DNA from: Blakeslea trispora | Taxonomy: Eukaryota; Mucoromycota; Mucoromycetes; Mucorales; Choanephoraceae | Assembly (NCBI GenBank): GCA_025331445.1 | Contig: JAIWNE010000003.1 | Coordinates: 186,001 to 250,000 of the forward strand | Reading direction: 5' to 3' | Length of the DNA: 64,000 nt | Part shown: piece after piece, positions 36,674 through 49,070 of the stretch | Layout of the letters: the number at the start of each line of letters is the position of its first letter | How positions within the stretch are numbered: the stretch's first letter is position 1 | Translations under genes and position numbers: made by a program | Notes under the pieces: model-generated | Told to the model about the DNA's origin: nothing | What the model saw: the letters and a program-made list of their open reading frames with translations, nothing else | Database searches by the model: none

Positions 36674-38022
36674 TCAAGCCTCGTCTTTATCTGTATGTCT
36701 ACCAAAGAGTATGGCCATTGGGCGCTCATGCAGCACATACCCATTGGTGCATTTCAATGCCAAGTCAGCTATTGATTCCCCTGAGAAAGTGACAAATGCC
36801 TGTCCTTTCAATTTCCCCTTGGTCATCAGTTTTACTTGTGCCTCTGGATCAAATTGAATATATAGATCCTTTAGATCTTGTTCTGTAGTATACTTGCTGA
36901 GATTCTTGATATACAGTTTTGGAGTTGGCGATCCTGGTTGATAGTGTTTAAAGGCAGAAAGGGATTCGAGTTCCGATAGAGGCAGACATTGTGCTTGGAT
37001 TGCTTTTTGTTGTTCATTGGGCACTGAATGATCTGAGGGCGTGCGGATGTTGATCTTTATTTTGGGTTTGGCAGGTGTATGAGACGAAGTAGAGTGATGT
37101 GTTGCCATTGCCAACTTTTGCTTCTCGGCAGCAATACGACTCAAACGAGCCATTTTGATCTGTTGCTCTTGGGCCTTTGTCCTGTCTTGTTCATGTTCTG
37201 ATTCGTCCTCTAGTTCTGATTCGTCAGTTGCTAAGAGACCATCGTTATCGTCATTGCGTTTTCGCTTTGCAAGTAATGGCTTTGCTGATGCCTCACAAGC
37301 TCCAAAGGGTGGTGGCATATTTAGCTTGTTCATTAAATGAAGTACTTGAGTATAAAGACGAGGAACAGCACCTAATGCATATGATATGTTGGCTAGAATG
37401 TCCGGTGTTGGATCTGGATAGACATAGCGTAAATGAGGATTCGGTGGATAGTGAAGGTTATGTGTCCTTGAGATAGGCTCGGCAGTTGTCTTGTATTCTT
37501 CTGCAGATATTGGACTAGAGTAAAGCTAAATGTTGTTCATCACAGACAAAATGAAATAAAAAAAAGAGGACCTTACGTTGACAATTCAGGTTGATTGAGC
37601 AATGTTTGGGTTGGATTAGGCTTAGCATATTCTACTGTTATTGGCTTATAGTAAAGACCAAAATTGATTTTCTGTAATAATTGATATGCATTCTGAGCTG
37701 TATCTCTATCAGGAAAATCAAGAAAAACAAAGCCAAGCTAGCCATCATGAATTCAAAAGCTAAATGTAATTTTCTTTTTCTTTTTTGTATCGCGTTTACC
37801 ATAGCTGGGCCTTGCATAAATCGAACATCTAAAGGTTGATAAGGCTTGAAATAGCTCTGTTGAAGTTCAGTTGAACTAGTGATAAACTCGGGCAAGTGTT
37901 TAACTAATAGAGTGGTGACTGTATTCTAGATTCCAAAAAAAAAAAAGAGAGAGAGAAAAAGGCGTAAGACTCTGGCTTGCTTGCTTTTGGTTAGAGTTGA
38001 ACGGTACATGTGTATGGCTCAT
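36674..38022 (-). CDS. RNPC3: U11/U12 snRNP 65K protein (RNPC3), minor spliceosome
   Basis: The two-RRM protein that bridges U11 and U12 snRNPs when U12-type introns are recognised. The tiny first exon (38008-38022) encodes MSHTH, and the next exon continues NTVTTLLVKHLPEF in phase. RRM1 follows with LGFVFLDFPDRDTAQNAYQ. The family hallmark between the RRMs is present: PNPHLRYVYPDPTPDILANI, then ALGAVPRLYTQVLHLMNKLN and MPPPFG. An acidic/basic linker leads to the C-terminal RRM (TPKLYIKNLSKYTTEQDLKD, KGQAFVTFSGESIADLAL). The end HTDKDEA is at 36674. Introns lie near 37550 and 37770. The gene is divergent from the HAD hydrolase with about 200 bp between starts. Confidence 0.93.
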
Positions 38023-38225
38023 TGAATCAAGGTTTTTGTTTTGCAAAATAAAAATAAAAGAATAAAAAGGATATTTTGGAGCAAAAAGCGAATTTTACTT
38101 TCTTCGAACCTGATTGGCTTACTTTAAAATCGTTCAGTAACCATTTTGCTTTTCTCTTTTCTTTTATTTGCTCTTTTTTTTTTAGCTATTTGATACCTGT
38201 CTGTCAACCTCGGTTATCTTCAACT

Positions 38226-39795
38226 ATGCTATCTAAAGGTTTAATAAGCCGAGGCGCTTTATTTTCTATTCGTTTTGCACGAAATATCTCGGCAATAGCC
38301 AAGCCCAACTATGCCTTTGCTTTTGACATCGATGGTGTCTTGATCAAGGTAAAGAAGAATTGTTGTTGTTTTTCCTTTCTTTCTTTTGCTAATCACTATG
38401 AAAAGGGCAAACGTCAAATTCCCGAAGCAACTCGGTATTGTATATCCGTTGAGCGAGTGATGTAATGCCAAACTTAATTATTATTATTATAAAAAGTGCA
38501 TTGAAGCTTTTAAATGGCAATAATCCTTCCAACAGACACATTCCATTTGTGTTGTTGACTAACGGTGGTGGTGTTACAGAAGAAGAAAAGGCCAGACAAA
38601 TCAGTGAACTTGTTGGTATTAAGGTACCTTCCCTCCTTTTTTTTTAAATTTGCACAATTCACACCTGCTTACTGTAGATTGATCCCAAACAAGTCATCTT
38701 GTCTCATTCACCTATGCAAAACTTGGCCAAGAAATACAATGATAAGCGAGTCTTGATTGTTGGTGGTAAAGGTCGCAATTGTTACGATATTGCTAAACGG
38801 TAACAAAAGAACAACAAGTAGAATAGGATTGAACGAGTGCATCTAAACAAAACAAAAAATTATCAGCTATGGATTCAAGGAAGCTGTTACACCCCATGAT
38901 ATTATGCATTGGAACAATTCAGCTTGGCCTTATTCTTCACCCACTTCTGATTTGTCGCTTTTAACTAGTGTAAGTACCTTTTGCTCTCCCTTTTTTTTTG
39001 TATACTATAATGGTATATACTGACCATTGAATTGTCAAACAGAACGCTATTGAGTTCTCTCAAACACCTATTCATGCTGTCATGGTGTTTCATGATACAT
39101 TTGACTGTAAGTAAGAATAAGACTGTCTTTTTTCCCCCTAAAGTTTGTTTATGTAACTTATTTTGTGCTTAGGGGGTAGAGATCTACAAATTATGTTGGA
39201 TGCCCTATGTTCTAGAGATGGTATTTTAGGTACCAGAAAAGAAGATTATCAAGTCCAGGATGTGCCATTGTATTGGTCTAATGTAAGTTGTTACAACCTA
39301 TAGTTTCTTAAATTGCTTACACTTATTCTCTTATAGAACGATCTAGTAAACTCGACAAATTGAACATAATGGGTCTGATGTGAATAACCATTACTTTTAT
39401 TTTCTCTATAGATCTGGAGTACTGACTTCCCTGCTCCTCGCCTAGGTCAAGGTGCGCTTAAAGTAGCATTGGATGGCTTATATAGGGAATTGACTGGTTA
39501 TGATCTCAAGTCTACTTCATTTGGAAAACCACATACAGCCACTTATCAATTTGCTGAACAAGTCATTCAATCCTTGTCACCATCTGAATCAAACCGACGT
39601 GTCTATGCAGTAGGCGATAACCCTGCTGCTGATATCCAAGGTGCTAACAACTACGGTTGGCAGAGTGTGTTGGTACGCACAGGTGTCTTTACTGGAAAAG
39701 GGAATGCAAAAGATTTTCCTGCAAAGATAGTTTGTGAAAACGTAGAAGAAGCAGTAGAGAAGATCATTGCTCATGAAGAACAAGCATCGCGTTAA
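38226..39795 (+). CDS. Mitochondrial HAD-family hydrolase, CECR5/HDHD5 type
   Basis: A HAD subfamily IIA phosphatase-like protein of mitochondria; the physiological substrate is not known. The ATG at 38226 gives MLSKGLISRGALFSIRFARN, a clear mitochondrial presequence. HAD motif I is FDIDGVL with both aspartates, motif II is VLLTNGGGVTEEEKARQI, and the C-terminal end has KPHTATYQFAEQVIQ followed by VYAVGDNPAADIQGANNYGW. The SHSPM and FHDTFDW segments are typical of CECR5 proteins. Eight or nine exons separated by very short introns are needed. Checked examples are the exon GKRQIPEATR near 38405-38433, and ALKLLNGNNP rejoining in phase near 38499. The last exon, 39415-39795, begins IWSTDFPAPRLG. 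Confidence 0.9.
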
Positions 39796-41227
39796 ACTTG
39801 ATTATCTATTAAAGTGGATAAGACTGATACAATCATCCTACTGGTATTTATAGTCTTAATGGAGGGGGGGGGGATAAAGAATGAAGACGATACTTGTTTT
39901 TTTTTATGCCTATGTCAAGACGAAATCTCTTTTTTTTAAAAAAAAAAATTGGAAGTTGAGTTGAGTATTTTCTTTGCTTTATTGTAAAGTTCAATGTTGC
40001 CAATGCGATCACTGAACCGAAATAGAGTTTTTATTATCCTCGGTTTAAACAATAGTGTGATGACAACTGAACTTGAATAGAGCATGTTCAATGACCACAT
40101 TAAAAGCCTGGTTTATCAACAGCAACACTTCTTTTCTCAAATTTATGACGATTAGAGGCAAGAGACATTTCATAACACTGATTAACACAGATATCTCATA
40201 CACGTCAAATGGAAACAGCTTTAGTGTTTGCAGCGATTAGAAATAGCACAAACTATTACTTGGAGCACTTTGTCAAATCAACGGTTCTTCTGACATGTGC
40301 CTTTTTGCTTCCGTTTTTATTTAAAAAAAAGCTTGTGATTTTCAGATAAACAAGAATCTTATTTTCAAATAAAAGTTCTCATCATACTATTACATTCTGC
40401 ATGAAAAAACAAAGAGCCTAATTACGCGTATTCTCAAATCTAATTAACATACATGTTTTAACACGTTAATTTGCACCAAAGTTACACATCTTACCCAAAA
40501 AAAGGAGGAAAAGGTTATTATCAGGTTAGTCAGGGACCTGTCCAGATTTAAGGAAGAGGCAAATAAGATTGTTGAAATATGTTTTTTTTTATCAAGAGCA
40601 GTATCTGTTGTTGGCTCGGTTTTCTTTTCTGTCCTTTCCAGCAGTGATTACTGTTAAATCAAGTTGGTAAGGTTCAAACAAACTCTAAAAGCTCACAATA
40701 GTTAACATGCATACTATGTTTTTCCAGAAGAAAAAAAAATAAGCAGATGACACAAACACCAAAAAAGGAAAAGAAGGGAAACGCTTTATAGTTTGGCGTA
40801 ACTCATATCGTGTCGTATTCTGTTTTTTTTATTTATTGATGTTGTTATTACTGATATAACATAATGTATAATATGGAATGTGAATGCAGGTGATTAATAA
40901 ATAGGGGGAAAAGCTCTTGGTATTATATGTACACATAGGCTGATAGAACTTTTCTGTTTTTTTTTTGGCTTGATATTTGAGACATACTGGATAAGCTTGC
41001 TGGCATTATTGTAGTGTCTTTTTTGCAGTGTACTTTTTTTGTTTTGATGCTTGATATTTGTAACAAACTGGACAAGGGGGGTTTTTTTCTTTACAAGTCT
41101 TGTCTACAGTTTTTTTTTCTTTGCTTTGAGTCCTGGTATTTGTAACAAGCTGCTTTGAGTCTTGATATTTGTAACAAACTGGATGAGAGTTTTTTTCTTT
41201 TCTTTTAAGGAACTTTGTTGTAGTTAA
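39796..41227. other. Intergenic interval with degenerate tandem repeats
   Basis: The 1.4-kb spacer between two convergent genes. A run of ten G lies at 39864-39873, unusual in such AT-rich DNA. A degenerate repeat of the string CTTGATATTTGTAACAAACTGG occurs four times between 40969 and 41187. The rest is AT-rich. Confidence 0.55.
40969..41187 (+). repeat. Degenerate tandem repeat, four copies
   Basis: Copies of CTTGATATTTGTAACAAACT start at about 40969, 41050, 41131 and 41160; the first and third are diverged. They are embedded in T-rich runs. Spacing is irregular (about 80, 80 and 30 bp), so this looks like an old amplified unit rather than a microsatellite. It lies just 3' of the minus-strand gene ending at 41228, so it may be within its 3' UTR or terminator. 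Confidence 0.6.
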
Positions 41228-42200
41228 TCACTAAAAATAGAAGGCTCAGCATACGTTGAGAAAAAAAAAAAAAGAGTGTAAATTTTACCATAAACTGGAC
41301 AGAATAATCATGTTCATCTACAATTCCCCAGTCGCTATCGTCATATCTTCGTTTCAAAGGAAGTCCGCCAAAATACTTGTCTGTATTACGGCGACGGTTA
41401 TCTTCATAAAGTTTCTGTTCGGAGCGTCTGCAAACCTCACGAATGTTTCTTTCGGCTGCTTCGATACGTATCTGCAAGGCAGGAGAGCGTTCAACCAGTG
41501 GAATAAAATCAACACCATAGCCGCGCATCTTTTTGGCTGGCGTCTTGCAAATATCATCAAGAGGTATGTCTTCAGTAGCAGTAGAACCCATAGAGAAGAG
41601 GTCAACAAGAGAGTGAGGAGCAGAAACGAGATTTTCTTGTTGAGAAACAAATTGTCGTGTCTCACGGAGAAAATCGCATGCAATTAAGGTGCCATAGAGG
41701 ACAGAGTACAAGGCGTTTTCAGCAACAGTATAGGCCATGCTGCGAAGACGTTTCATCACTGGCTTGTCTGCGTCTTGATCATCGTAATCATTGTCTTCTT
41801 CAAGAACATCTGCTTTTCGCTTGTTGACAATGACAACATCATTATCGGTTTGAGTGGTAACAGCAGTAATATTGCCATACTGATGATTTAAGTGTTGTTG
41901 TTGTTGTTCTTTTTGAGGATATGACAATGATAAGGACCAGCTGGTATAATAGGGGTCATAATGAAATTCTTGATTTAACTGCTTTACTTGATATGGGTCA
42001 TATTGACTTTTCTTGAGTTGGTCATATTCGATTTTTTGAAGAGTTGTCTTCACAATTTGGTAGCCGTTATAAAAGGGAGTAAGATATGAGTGGCGAGCTT
42101 TTTTGGCTTGTCTTTCTGAAGGCTTATTTGCGATGTTTGGTGCTTGAGATTCGCAAGAGCTGAAAGGGCTGGTTAATCTTTTGAACAAGTTGGTGATCAT
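41228..42200 (-). CDS. Unrecognised, probably nuclear protein of about 304 aa
   Basis: Not recognised. Exon 1 is 41289-42200 and encodes 304 residues from MITNLFKRLTSPFSS. A 56-bp intron (41231-41286 or so, ending CTATTTTTAG) then joins to an exon whose first codon is the stop TGA at 41228-41230. Without splicing the frame would add 27 hydrophobic residues, which looks like intron. Basic clusters (NKRKADVLEED, KPVMKRLRSMAY, PLKRRYDDSDW) suggest nuclear localisation. A glutamine run (EKEQQQQHLNH) and acidic stretch suggest partial disorder. The region RSPALQIRIEAAERNIREVC looks helical. The architecture loosely recalls small nuclear-pore or RNA-export adaptors, but I assign no function. Confidence 0.65.
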
Positions 42201-43814
42201 TGTACAAACAAAAGAAATAATAATACTAATAAAAAAAAAGAAGAAGCAAAATAAAAATTTTCAAATTTTAAAGGAGTGAGACGATTGTTTTTTCAAGACG
42301 CATTATTATGTAATATGTAACCCAATTAACTGTTTATCAGCAGATATCAAGTGTCATCCGACAATGTTTATCAAACTATCTTCTTGTGTGTTTTGGGCGT
42401 TTTCATCTTTTCTCACTGTTTGTTTGGTGGCACATTGCTTGTGTTTAAAACATGTTACTATTGATTAATTCTGAATCTATCATCCTCACTAAGATTACTC
42501 AATTAAGTGTATTGACAATCATCTTTGCGTTGAAAGAAGCACTGATTTTCATCTAACAAGTTATCATAGCTTGACCTCCCAACGCCAATAAGCTCTTGAA
42601 TGCTCTTCCAGAGAATGACATGCTCTTTTGTCTAACAAAGGTACAAACTAATTCATCAACAAATGTCCAGATAATTTAAGCAAGAACAAATGTTGAGTAT
42701 TTTGGTATAAAACTCAATCGATTTGTTTCATGTTATGTTACATCTGACAACTATTTCAGTATGCCAAATCTTCTTCTTCTTTCTCTTAAAAAAATGATAA
42801 GGACAAACGCAATAATGATTACTTTATGATAATGAGCATTATCAACTACAACTATAATGGGATTAAAAAAGAAAGGTAAAGTAATCAATACAAGCAAACA
42901 GATTAAGCATTGAGTAAGACAATCAGCAAGCACAGCTTTAAACCGGAACATTCAGAGAGATATAAAGGATGAATAAGCAGAGATGAATTGCAGTTGTATG
43001 ATAAAATTAATATTGCATGTTATCTTGTATTGATGGCCAAAATGGACTAGCTTACAACAGTAGCTTGTTACAAATGCATCATCACAGCCTTTAATTAAGT
43101 CCAGTTGGTTCTAAAGTAAAGGGCTGATGCCAAGATTTACATGATTTGGAATGTTACTCTATTCTTATTTTATGCCGACATGAGCTGTTCTCTTTATTTT
43201 ATCATGACAGGAAAACTCCTCTTTAATTCCTTGTCACACTTGTTTCAGAGTCAGATAAGCTATTTGATGCTACACATAAAGAAACCATGGTCATGACAAA
43301 GTGTTCATTGTATTGTTACCAAACAAGTACTTTCTTGTTGGTGTTGGATACTTTGAGTGTCCACAAAAATCAGAAAAGTGGTCAATTTTTTTTCTCTTTA
43401 CCTTCATCAGACGAAATAAATCGTAAGATGGACTTTATCTACAGTAGCATAACTTGATTTATGCCTCTTTTTTAGAGTTCAACCAATGTCATTATTACAC
43501 CTGGTTAAATCGCTGAGTTTCTCATCCTATAACTCAAGAACACTACTATCTGAATGCTCACCATCTAATCATCTTGCTCCAAAGTAGTCAGTGTAGAAAT
43601 TGTTATTTTCAATGGACAATGTATAATATGAAGAAAAGAAGATGGTACAGCTTAAACAGTTCAGAAGTCTAAATTGTATTTTCCAAGCAAGTAGCTTGAG
43701 AGGCTCTATTGAAACTCTGGAACACCCAAAAGATCTGCCCTCTTTCTTTTTATATGTGACTTGCAAGTGGACATCTTTAGAAAGAAAGCAATAGAGTTTA
43801 TTATTATTTTGATT
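42201..43814. other. Intergenic interval
   Basis: A 1.6-kb AT-rich spacer upstream of the unrecognised minus-strand gene and downstream of the senescence-domain gene. No open frame, RNA gene or repeat that I can support. Confidence 0.5.
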
Positions 43815-45281
43815 TTACTTTTTCGAGGTAGAGGCTGTGGAGTTCTCTGTCCAGTCATTTTCAAACATGACTTCCTTTTGATTTCCTGAGGTTTGCTTGT
43901 GGTTTCCTGAAAACTTCATTTTACCAGCACCAGACATAATGACTCGTCTTGAGATACCTCGTGCATCGAAATAAACCAATGCTTCAGCAACATTAACAGT
44001 ACTACCTATGGTCTTGGATGCCATAAAGCCAGCATCAGGCCCATATTTTTTGTCAATCACTTCAACAAGGCTATTGCCAGTAGTTCCGATGACCATAGAA
44101 GCAGCAGAGGCAACACCACCCACTACCTTCACAGCTGCCTGCAGAGCTGAGATACCAAAGTGTTTAGAAGCATTTTGAAGAGGCTGTTCTTCTTGTAACT
44201 GTCGATCTCTTTGAACCATGTTATTCATGCCTGACATGGCTGTGTTGACAGCCATATCAACAAGTCCAGCTGCTACTTGAGTTGCCTTATGTGTTGTATT
44301 ATAGAATACTTCAAAGGCTTTCTTATCTCGCTCGCTGAGCTGTACAGGTTTTGCATTGGGTTCAATGCTATCTTGAAGTCGTTTCCCACCACTAAACAAA
44401 AAAAAAAAAATTAAAATATTGATTTGGTTAAATCGAGTTTTTTCTTTCTTACTTTGTGATACTTCGGGAAAGTGCTTTGCCCCCAAATAGAATTGCTTGA
44501 GCAATCCAATCCGAACCTGCAACCATGGCATTGCCTGAATGATAAAGCAGCTTGACTTTTCTAACGTTGTGAGGATCTACTGGCTCCTAAAATTTCTTGT
44601 GTTGGTTTTCAATAGATTATGTCACTGTCCTCTCTCACCTTTGGAGTGGTATCTTCAACGTAGACTGGTAATTTCTGTCCTTGTTTTGCTTCTTGAGTAG
44701 TAATAAAATCATCTTCATTTAGCATGCTTTCTAGTTCAGATCGCTCTAACTCTACATCATGAGCGACAACTTGTGTAACTTCGCAAGAAACCGGATTGAC
44801 TATAGCTAGAGTGTTTTTCATCTGATGACGATTCTCATATTTCATGAAATAAGTCAACACATCTTGCAGCTCGTCAAATAATGAAGTAGTTGATTTGCTT
44901 TCATAAACAGAGAATTATGAGTGACCAAATAAGCCCCAAGAGAATAATACAAAAGATAAACTACCTAAAATCTACTTTCCATAGGCCACCTTGTGGTTTA
45001 GGAAAGATCAAAGTATGCTCGCCTTGTAGCCATGCTTTAGAAGTAGATACTAGTACAATTGTCTCGATTTGTTTATTTTGCATGTCGAAGAAACGGAGGA
45101 GTATTGCTTGCTGGTCTGCCTCTGGATCTGATGTCATATAACCCATTAAGTGACCATCACACAAGTGGGATAACTGGTTATCATGATAACTATACAAAGT
45201 GACTTTATCTACTAGGCATAGATGAGACATGGGCTTTTTCTCCAACTCTTCAACTGCTGGTGTGATAGGTACTACGGTCAT
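43815..45281 (-). CDS. Senescence/spartin-domain protein
   Basis: A spartin (SPG20)-like protein with a C-terminal senescence domain, a family linked to lipid droplets and membranes. The start at 45279-45281 gives MTVVPITPAVEELEKKPMSH; the first 100 residues form a beta-rich PH-like region (VTLYSYHDNQLSHLCDG, HTLIFPKPQGGLWKVDF). The middle exons hold an acidic linker (VELERSELESMLNEDDF). The senescence domain covers 44400 down to about 43880, with small-residue amphipathic helices (VAAGLVDMAVNTAMSGM, ALQAAVKVVGGVASAASMVI, GPDAGFMASKTIGSTVNVAE). Introns fall near 44945, 44610 and 44410. Its start codon lies 136 bp from the MIOS stop codon. Confidence 0.85.
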
Positions 45282-45416
45282 GTTTGTTTCGAAAAAAAAA
45301 AGAAAAGAAGAACAAAAAACAAAACAACACAAAAAAAAAGACTATTTTTTTTTACTTGGCAGTCTTAGAGCATGAATTTTCCTTTTTCGGAAAAGGCGTT
45401 TAATATAGGTTTGAAA

Positions 45417-48400
45417 TTAGATCTGGCATTGACAAGTACAGTTGCTGACTGGACAAGTGGAATGTTTTTGAAACCAATCAAACATATGTACAGCATGGCC
45501 ACCATGGCGACATGTTTGGCACCAAGTGAACCAAAGGTCAAATCCAGCAGGATCGACTTTATGGGTATCATTTGCAATCATCGTCTGTCTTAGTTGATCT
45601 ATAGGCGTGCCCATATGTAAAAGACAAAGGGCACATCGAGGTAATGGCTTTCTACAGCTTGAACAGACAGAACTCTAAAGACAGAGAAATAGTTACAAAT
45701 CAGATCTGAAATCACTTTTCATCCTTTTTCTACTTACCTTTTGCTTTGCAGACACTCTACCTCCAGGGTTACTTGTTTGTACGTTCATTCGTTTTCCTTC
45801 TCTATTCCGAGCATTTTGAATCACAAGACTATGGCCTAAAGATTGTGCGCAGAAATTACATCGAACGTACACTTGAGGTGGCGCAATCTCACTCGAGTTC
45901 ATCCGTTTGCCTCGTTGGATATCGAATTTGGCTCGAGCATGCCACATTTGCCATCGATCCATCAACAGGCGATAGCTTGAAGAGAGTGAATAAGCGATAT
46001 ATATATATATATATATATATATTTGGTTACCTTTCTACCCAATCTTCCACACGATTGTCTTTAAATCGTTTAGGTACTGTATAGCTCATCACCAGGCTCA
46101 CAGTCTGTACATCGCCATATCGGTCTAGTGCTCTCTCTAACAAATCCACTCCCTTGGGTGTTAATCCAGTGACTACAATGCCCTCAACATCGCCTTCTTG
46201 TAGAAGCTTGTCTAGTGTACGGTTGATGTATTGTGTCATTTGATCATCGTCTAACACTCGCAATGCAATTGCCATTCTCTCTCTAAGTGGTAACCCAGGT
46301 TCATCAAGCACTCTGTACCAATCATTAGAGGCAATATAAGCAAAAATGACTCGCAAATATGGACTGTCTACCATATCATTGCTTAATGATTCTATAATTT
46401 CTTTCCATGTTGTATTTGTCTCTGCACCGCTTGTTTGATAACTGGCCAAAATAGCAGACATCAGTTTACGTTGTTGCTCTTTGTTTTTTTTTGATGAAAG
46501 AAATCAATTAATCATAAGCATATTTCTTTTGTATATGTATATATTTACCTTCTTTGTTATCTCTACCTCGAGCACTACTCAATGCTTGAATGGCTCTAGT
46601 TGGATTACCATGAAACAAAGCCAAACTGGCAGCCTTGTAATATTCTCCACGAGATTCCAACTGAATTAATTCATTTTCAAAGCCTTTAGTATCAAACGCA
46701 AACCCACACACAGACAAAGCAATGATTCTTTGAGCTGATCTTGCAGTCTCCACCATGGGCAAGTCGTTTGCAACATCTGTCAATGGGTTGCTTTCTGTAT
46801 CACTCAACTTCATTGGATGAGATAGCTGTCGAGATGGTTTAGGGGAATGGCTTTGACGAGGTGTACTTGCAGGTGAAGAACGATGTCGATGTTGGGAGCC
46901 CATCCAGATGCCGTAGATACCATAAAAACTATAGTCAGTGCTACCAATCTTGGATAGTTTGGTAGAGATCTGATCTGCAATCTTCATCCAAGACCATAAC
47001 TCTTTTAGCTTTCTGTCATGACGCACTATATCTATATTCTTTGTGCAGTCCATTGAATATCCTTCTTGAAGCCTTTTTCGCATCACAACAGATATGTCTT
47101 TCTCGAGTTCGGTAGTCAATAGCTTGTCTGCGCTTACCCTGATGATATCAGGTGATCTAGTTACTTGTGTAAATAATGTGGCTCATAGTCCCCCCCAACC
47201 AACTTACTTTTTCTCATCCTGAATAACTAGGCTTGTTATTCTTGACTCGATAGGATTATTTTCTAAATTAGGCTGATGTGACAGTAAGCCCTTTTGATTG
47301 GTCATGATCATGCCACCGGTTGGTTGCCAAGCAACTTGACATGGTTCCTGTACTCTAACAGACTCCAGTTTGCCGTCGAGATGGATAGCCAATATGTTAT
47401 GTGTATTGTTTGATTTAGAGTGTGTATCGTTGGGAATGAAAGCAAAAGATGCAAATTTCTTTACACTTGAGCTTGTCTTGCGAGTCCTCCAAAGAACAGG
47501 AACGCTCAGATCGGCGTCTTCGTATTGGCTCGAAAGTGCTTGAATAGCGTTTGTTGCTGAATGTGTTGATTGTTGACGATGTTGCTGATAGGGTGTTGAA
47601 TGGTTTGATTTTAGCTGCTGTTGCTGCTGTTGATGTTTTAGTGATGAATTGACTGCAGACTGTAATGAACAGCTCTCCTGAATATCCCATAAATCGATTT
47701 TGAACGAGTCCTTTGTCAGCGAAGCTAAAAATCCTGGCTGAGTAGGTGAAAATGCAATCTTGGATAAATTCGTTTTGCTATCTGGATTTAAAGTCAGGAT
47801 GGCATCATTCGTCTTTCTCAGATCCCACAATTTGATAATGCCTTCCTCTGAGTATGAAGCGGCACGGTAAGGACTGAATGGGTCCACAGTAATCCCATGT
47901 ACTGCTTTCGTGGCGAACTGAATCGGATTAGATCCCGGATCGGTTCGGATATCATAAACGCGCACATACTTGTTACCCATACCAGCAATCAACAGAGGCG
48001 CACCAGCATACTCGGACCATGCACATGAAGCAATGGCTTCCGATGAGCCGTACTGTCTAACTGGACCTTGTTCCCGAGTACTGAAATTTCAATTGAGTTC
48101 TCAAACTACATGATTATGGCACAAGGTACTTACTTTAATCCTGCAGCACTAGAAGAAATAGGTGGTGCATCACTTTGCTTCATGCGTTCTCTGTCATACT
48201 CTTTCGAATCTAGCCGCCATTGATGTGTGATAGAAGTATGTAAATCTTGTTGAGAATGACCTCTTGAGACAGAGAATGGGGTAGGCGTCTGTGCTCCTGT
48301 AGGCGTATTACAATAACTATCGAGTGATCGCGACACATCCCATACCAACAGGCATGGATCGTTTCGAACTTTGTCAAGACCAGCTGCCAACAAGTGCGGA

Positions 48401-48946
48401 TGTGTTTTACTGAAGGAGACAACATTACTCGAACGCGATAGTTTGACACCGAGTGAAGGATATTGTTTTTGTTGAGCTTGTTGAGCTTGTTGTCGTGCAA
48501 TATGCGTACTACTATAGACACCTGCTCTTCTCTGTGTAGGTGTGTCGATACCGTCAGCATTAGGGTAGTCAGTCAAGGAATGTTCCTGCATGCGAACAAG
48601 CAAAGTCCTTCCTGTTGTTAATCCCACAGCAACTAAATCTGAGCAGTTTGGATCCGGAGACCAGTCAGCACACTATAGTCAATAGAGTGAGCTGTATGAG
48701 AGGGAAAAGACTAGCTTAATTTACCATCATCAGTGTGATATCAGGGATAGTGGATATATAGCGAGCCTGTCCAGGAGATTCATTTGTCTATCAGTCTATT
48801 CAGCACGATAAGAAATTGAAATTGATAGAACTAGATAATGTTACCTCTGTTATCCATTCATAAAGCTTCAATTCTGTCCCCCCTGCAAGAAACTGGTTTT
48901 GATCTGGGTGAGGAGACCATATGACAGACCTCTGGGCCACTACCAT
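45417..48946 (-). CDS. GATOR2/SEACAT subunit MIOS (Sea4)
   Basis: A WD40 plus zinc-finger subunit of the complex that relays amino-acid status to TORC1 at the vacuole/lysosome. The N terminus (ATG at 48944-48946) is MVVAQRSVIWSPHPDQNQFL followed by GGTELKLYEW. WD repeats follow (VVSFSKTHPHLLAAGLDKVR, PCLLVWDVSRSLDSY, NKYVRVYDIRTDPGS, YSEEGIIKLWDLRKTND, FLASLTKDSFKIDLWDI), then an alpha-solenoid (EYYKAASLALFHGNPTRAIQ). The C-terminal zinc ribbon is diagnostic: CRKPLPRCALCLLHMG, DLWFTWCQTCRHGGH and CPVSNCTCQCQI. About nine introns are present; one near 45990-46030 contains an (AT)n run. Ser/Gln-rich inserts lie in the propeller (QQAQQAQQKQ; QQQQQQLKSN). It is divergent from the ZW10-like gene over a 124-bp intergenic region. 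Confidence 0.9.
45998..46022. repeat. (AT)n microsatellite in a MIOS intron
   Basis: An uninterrupted AT dinucleotide run of about 11-12 units in the intron following the exon that ends near 46031. Such runs are length-variable and may shift in assembly. Confidence 0.85.
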
Positions 48947-49070
48947 TTCTTAAAGATAACCAAAAAATAAATACAGAGAAAGAGAGAGAAAAAAAAAAGA
49001 AGACACAGCATAATCTCTTTCATTCACCGCGCGTAAATTCACTATTTCTTTTTTTTTTTTAATATTAACT
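48947..49070. promoter_or_regulatory. Compact bidirectional promoter, MIOS / ZW10-like
   Basis: Only 124 bp separate the two divergent start codons. The interval contains purine- and T-rich runs toward the ZW10 side and no clear TATA box. Shared regulation is possible but only inferred from spacing. Confidence 0.5.
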
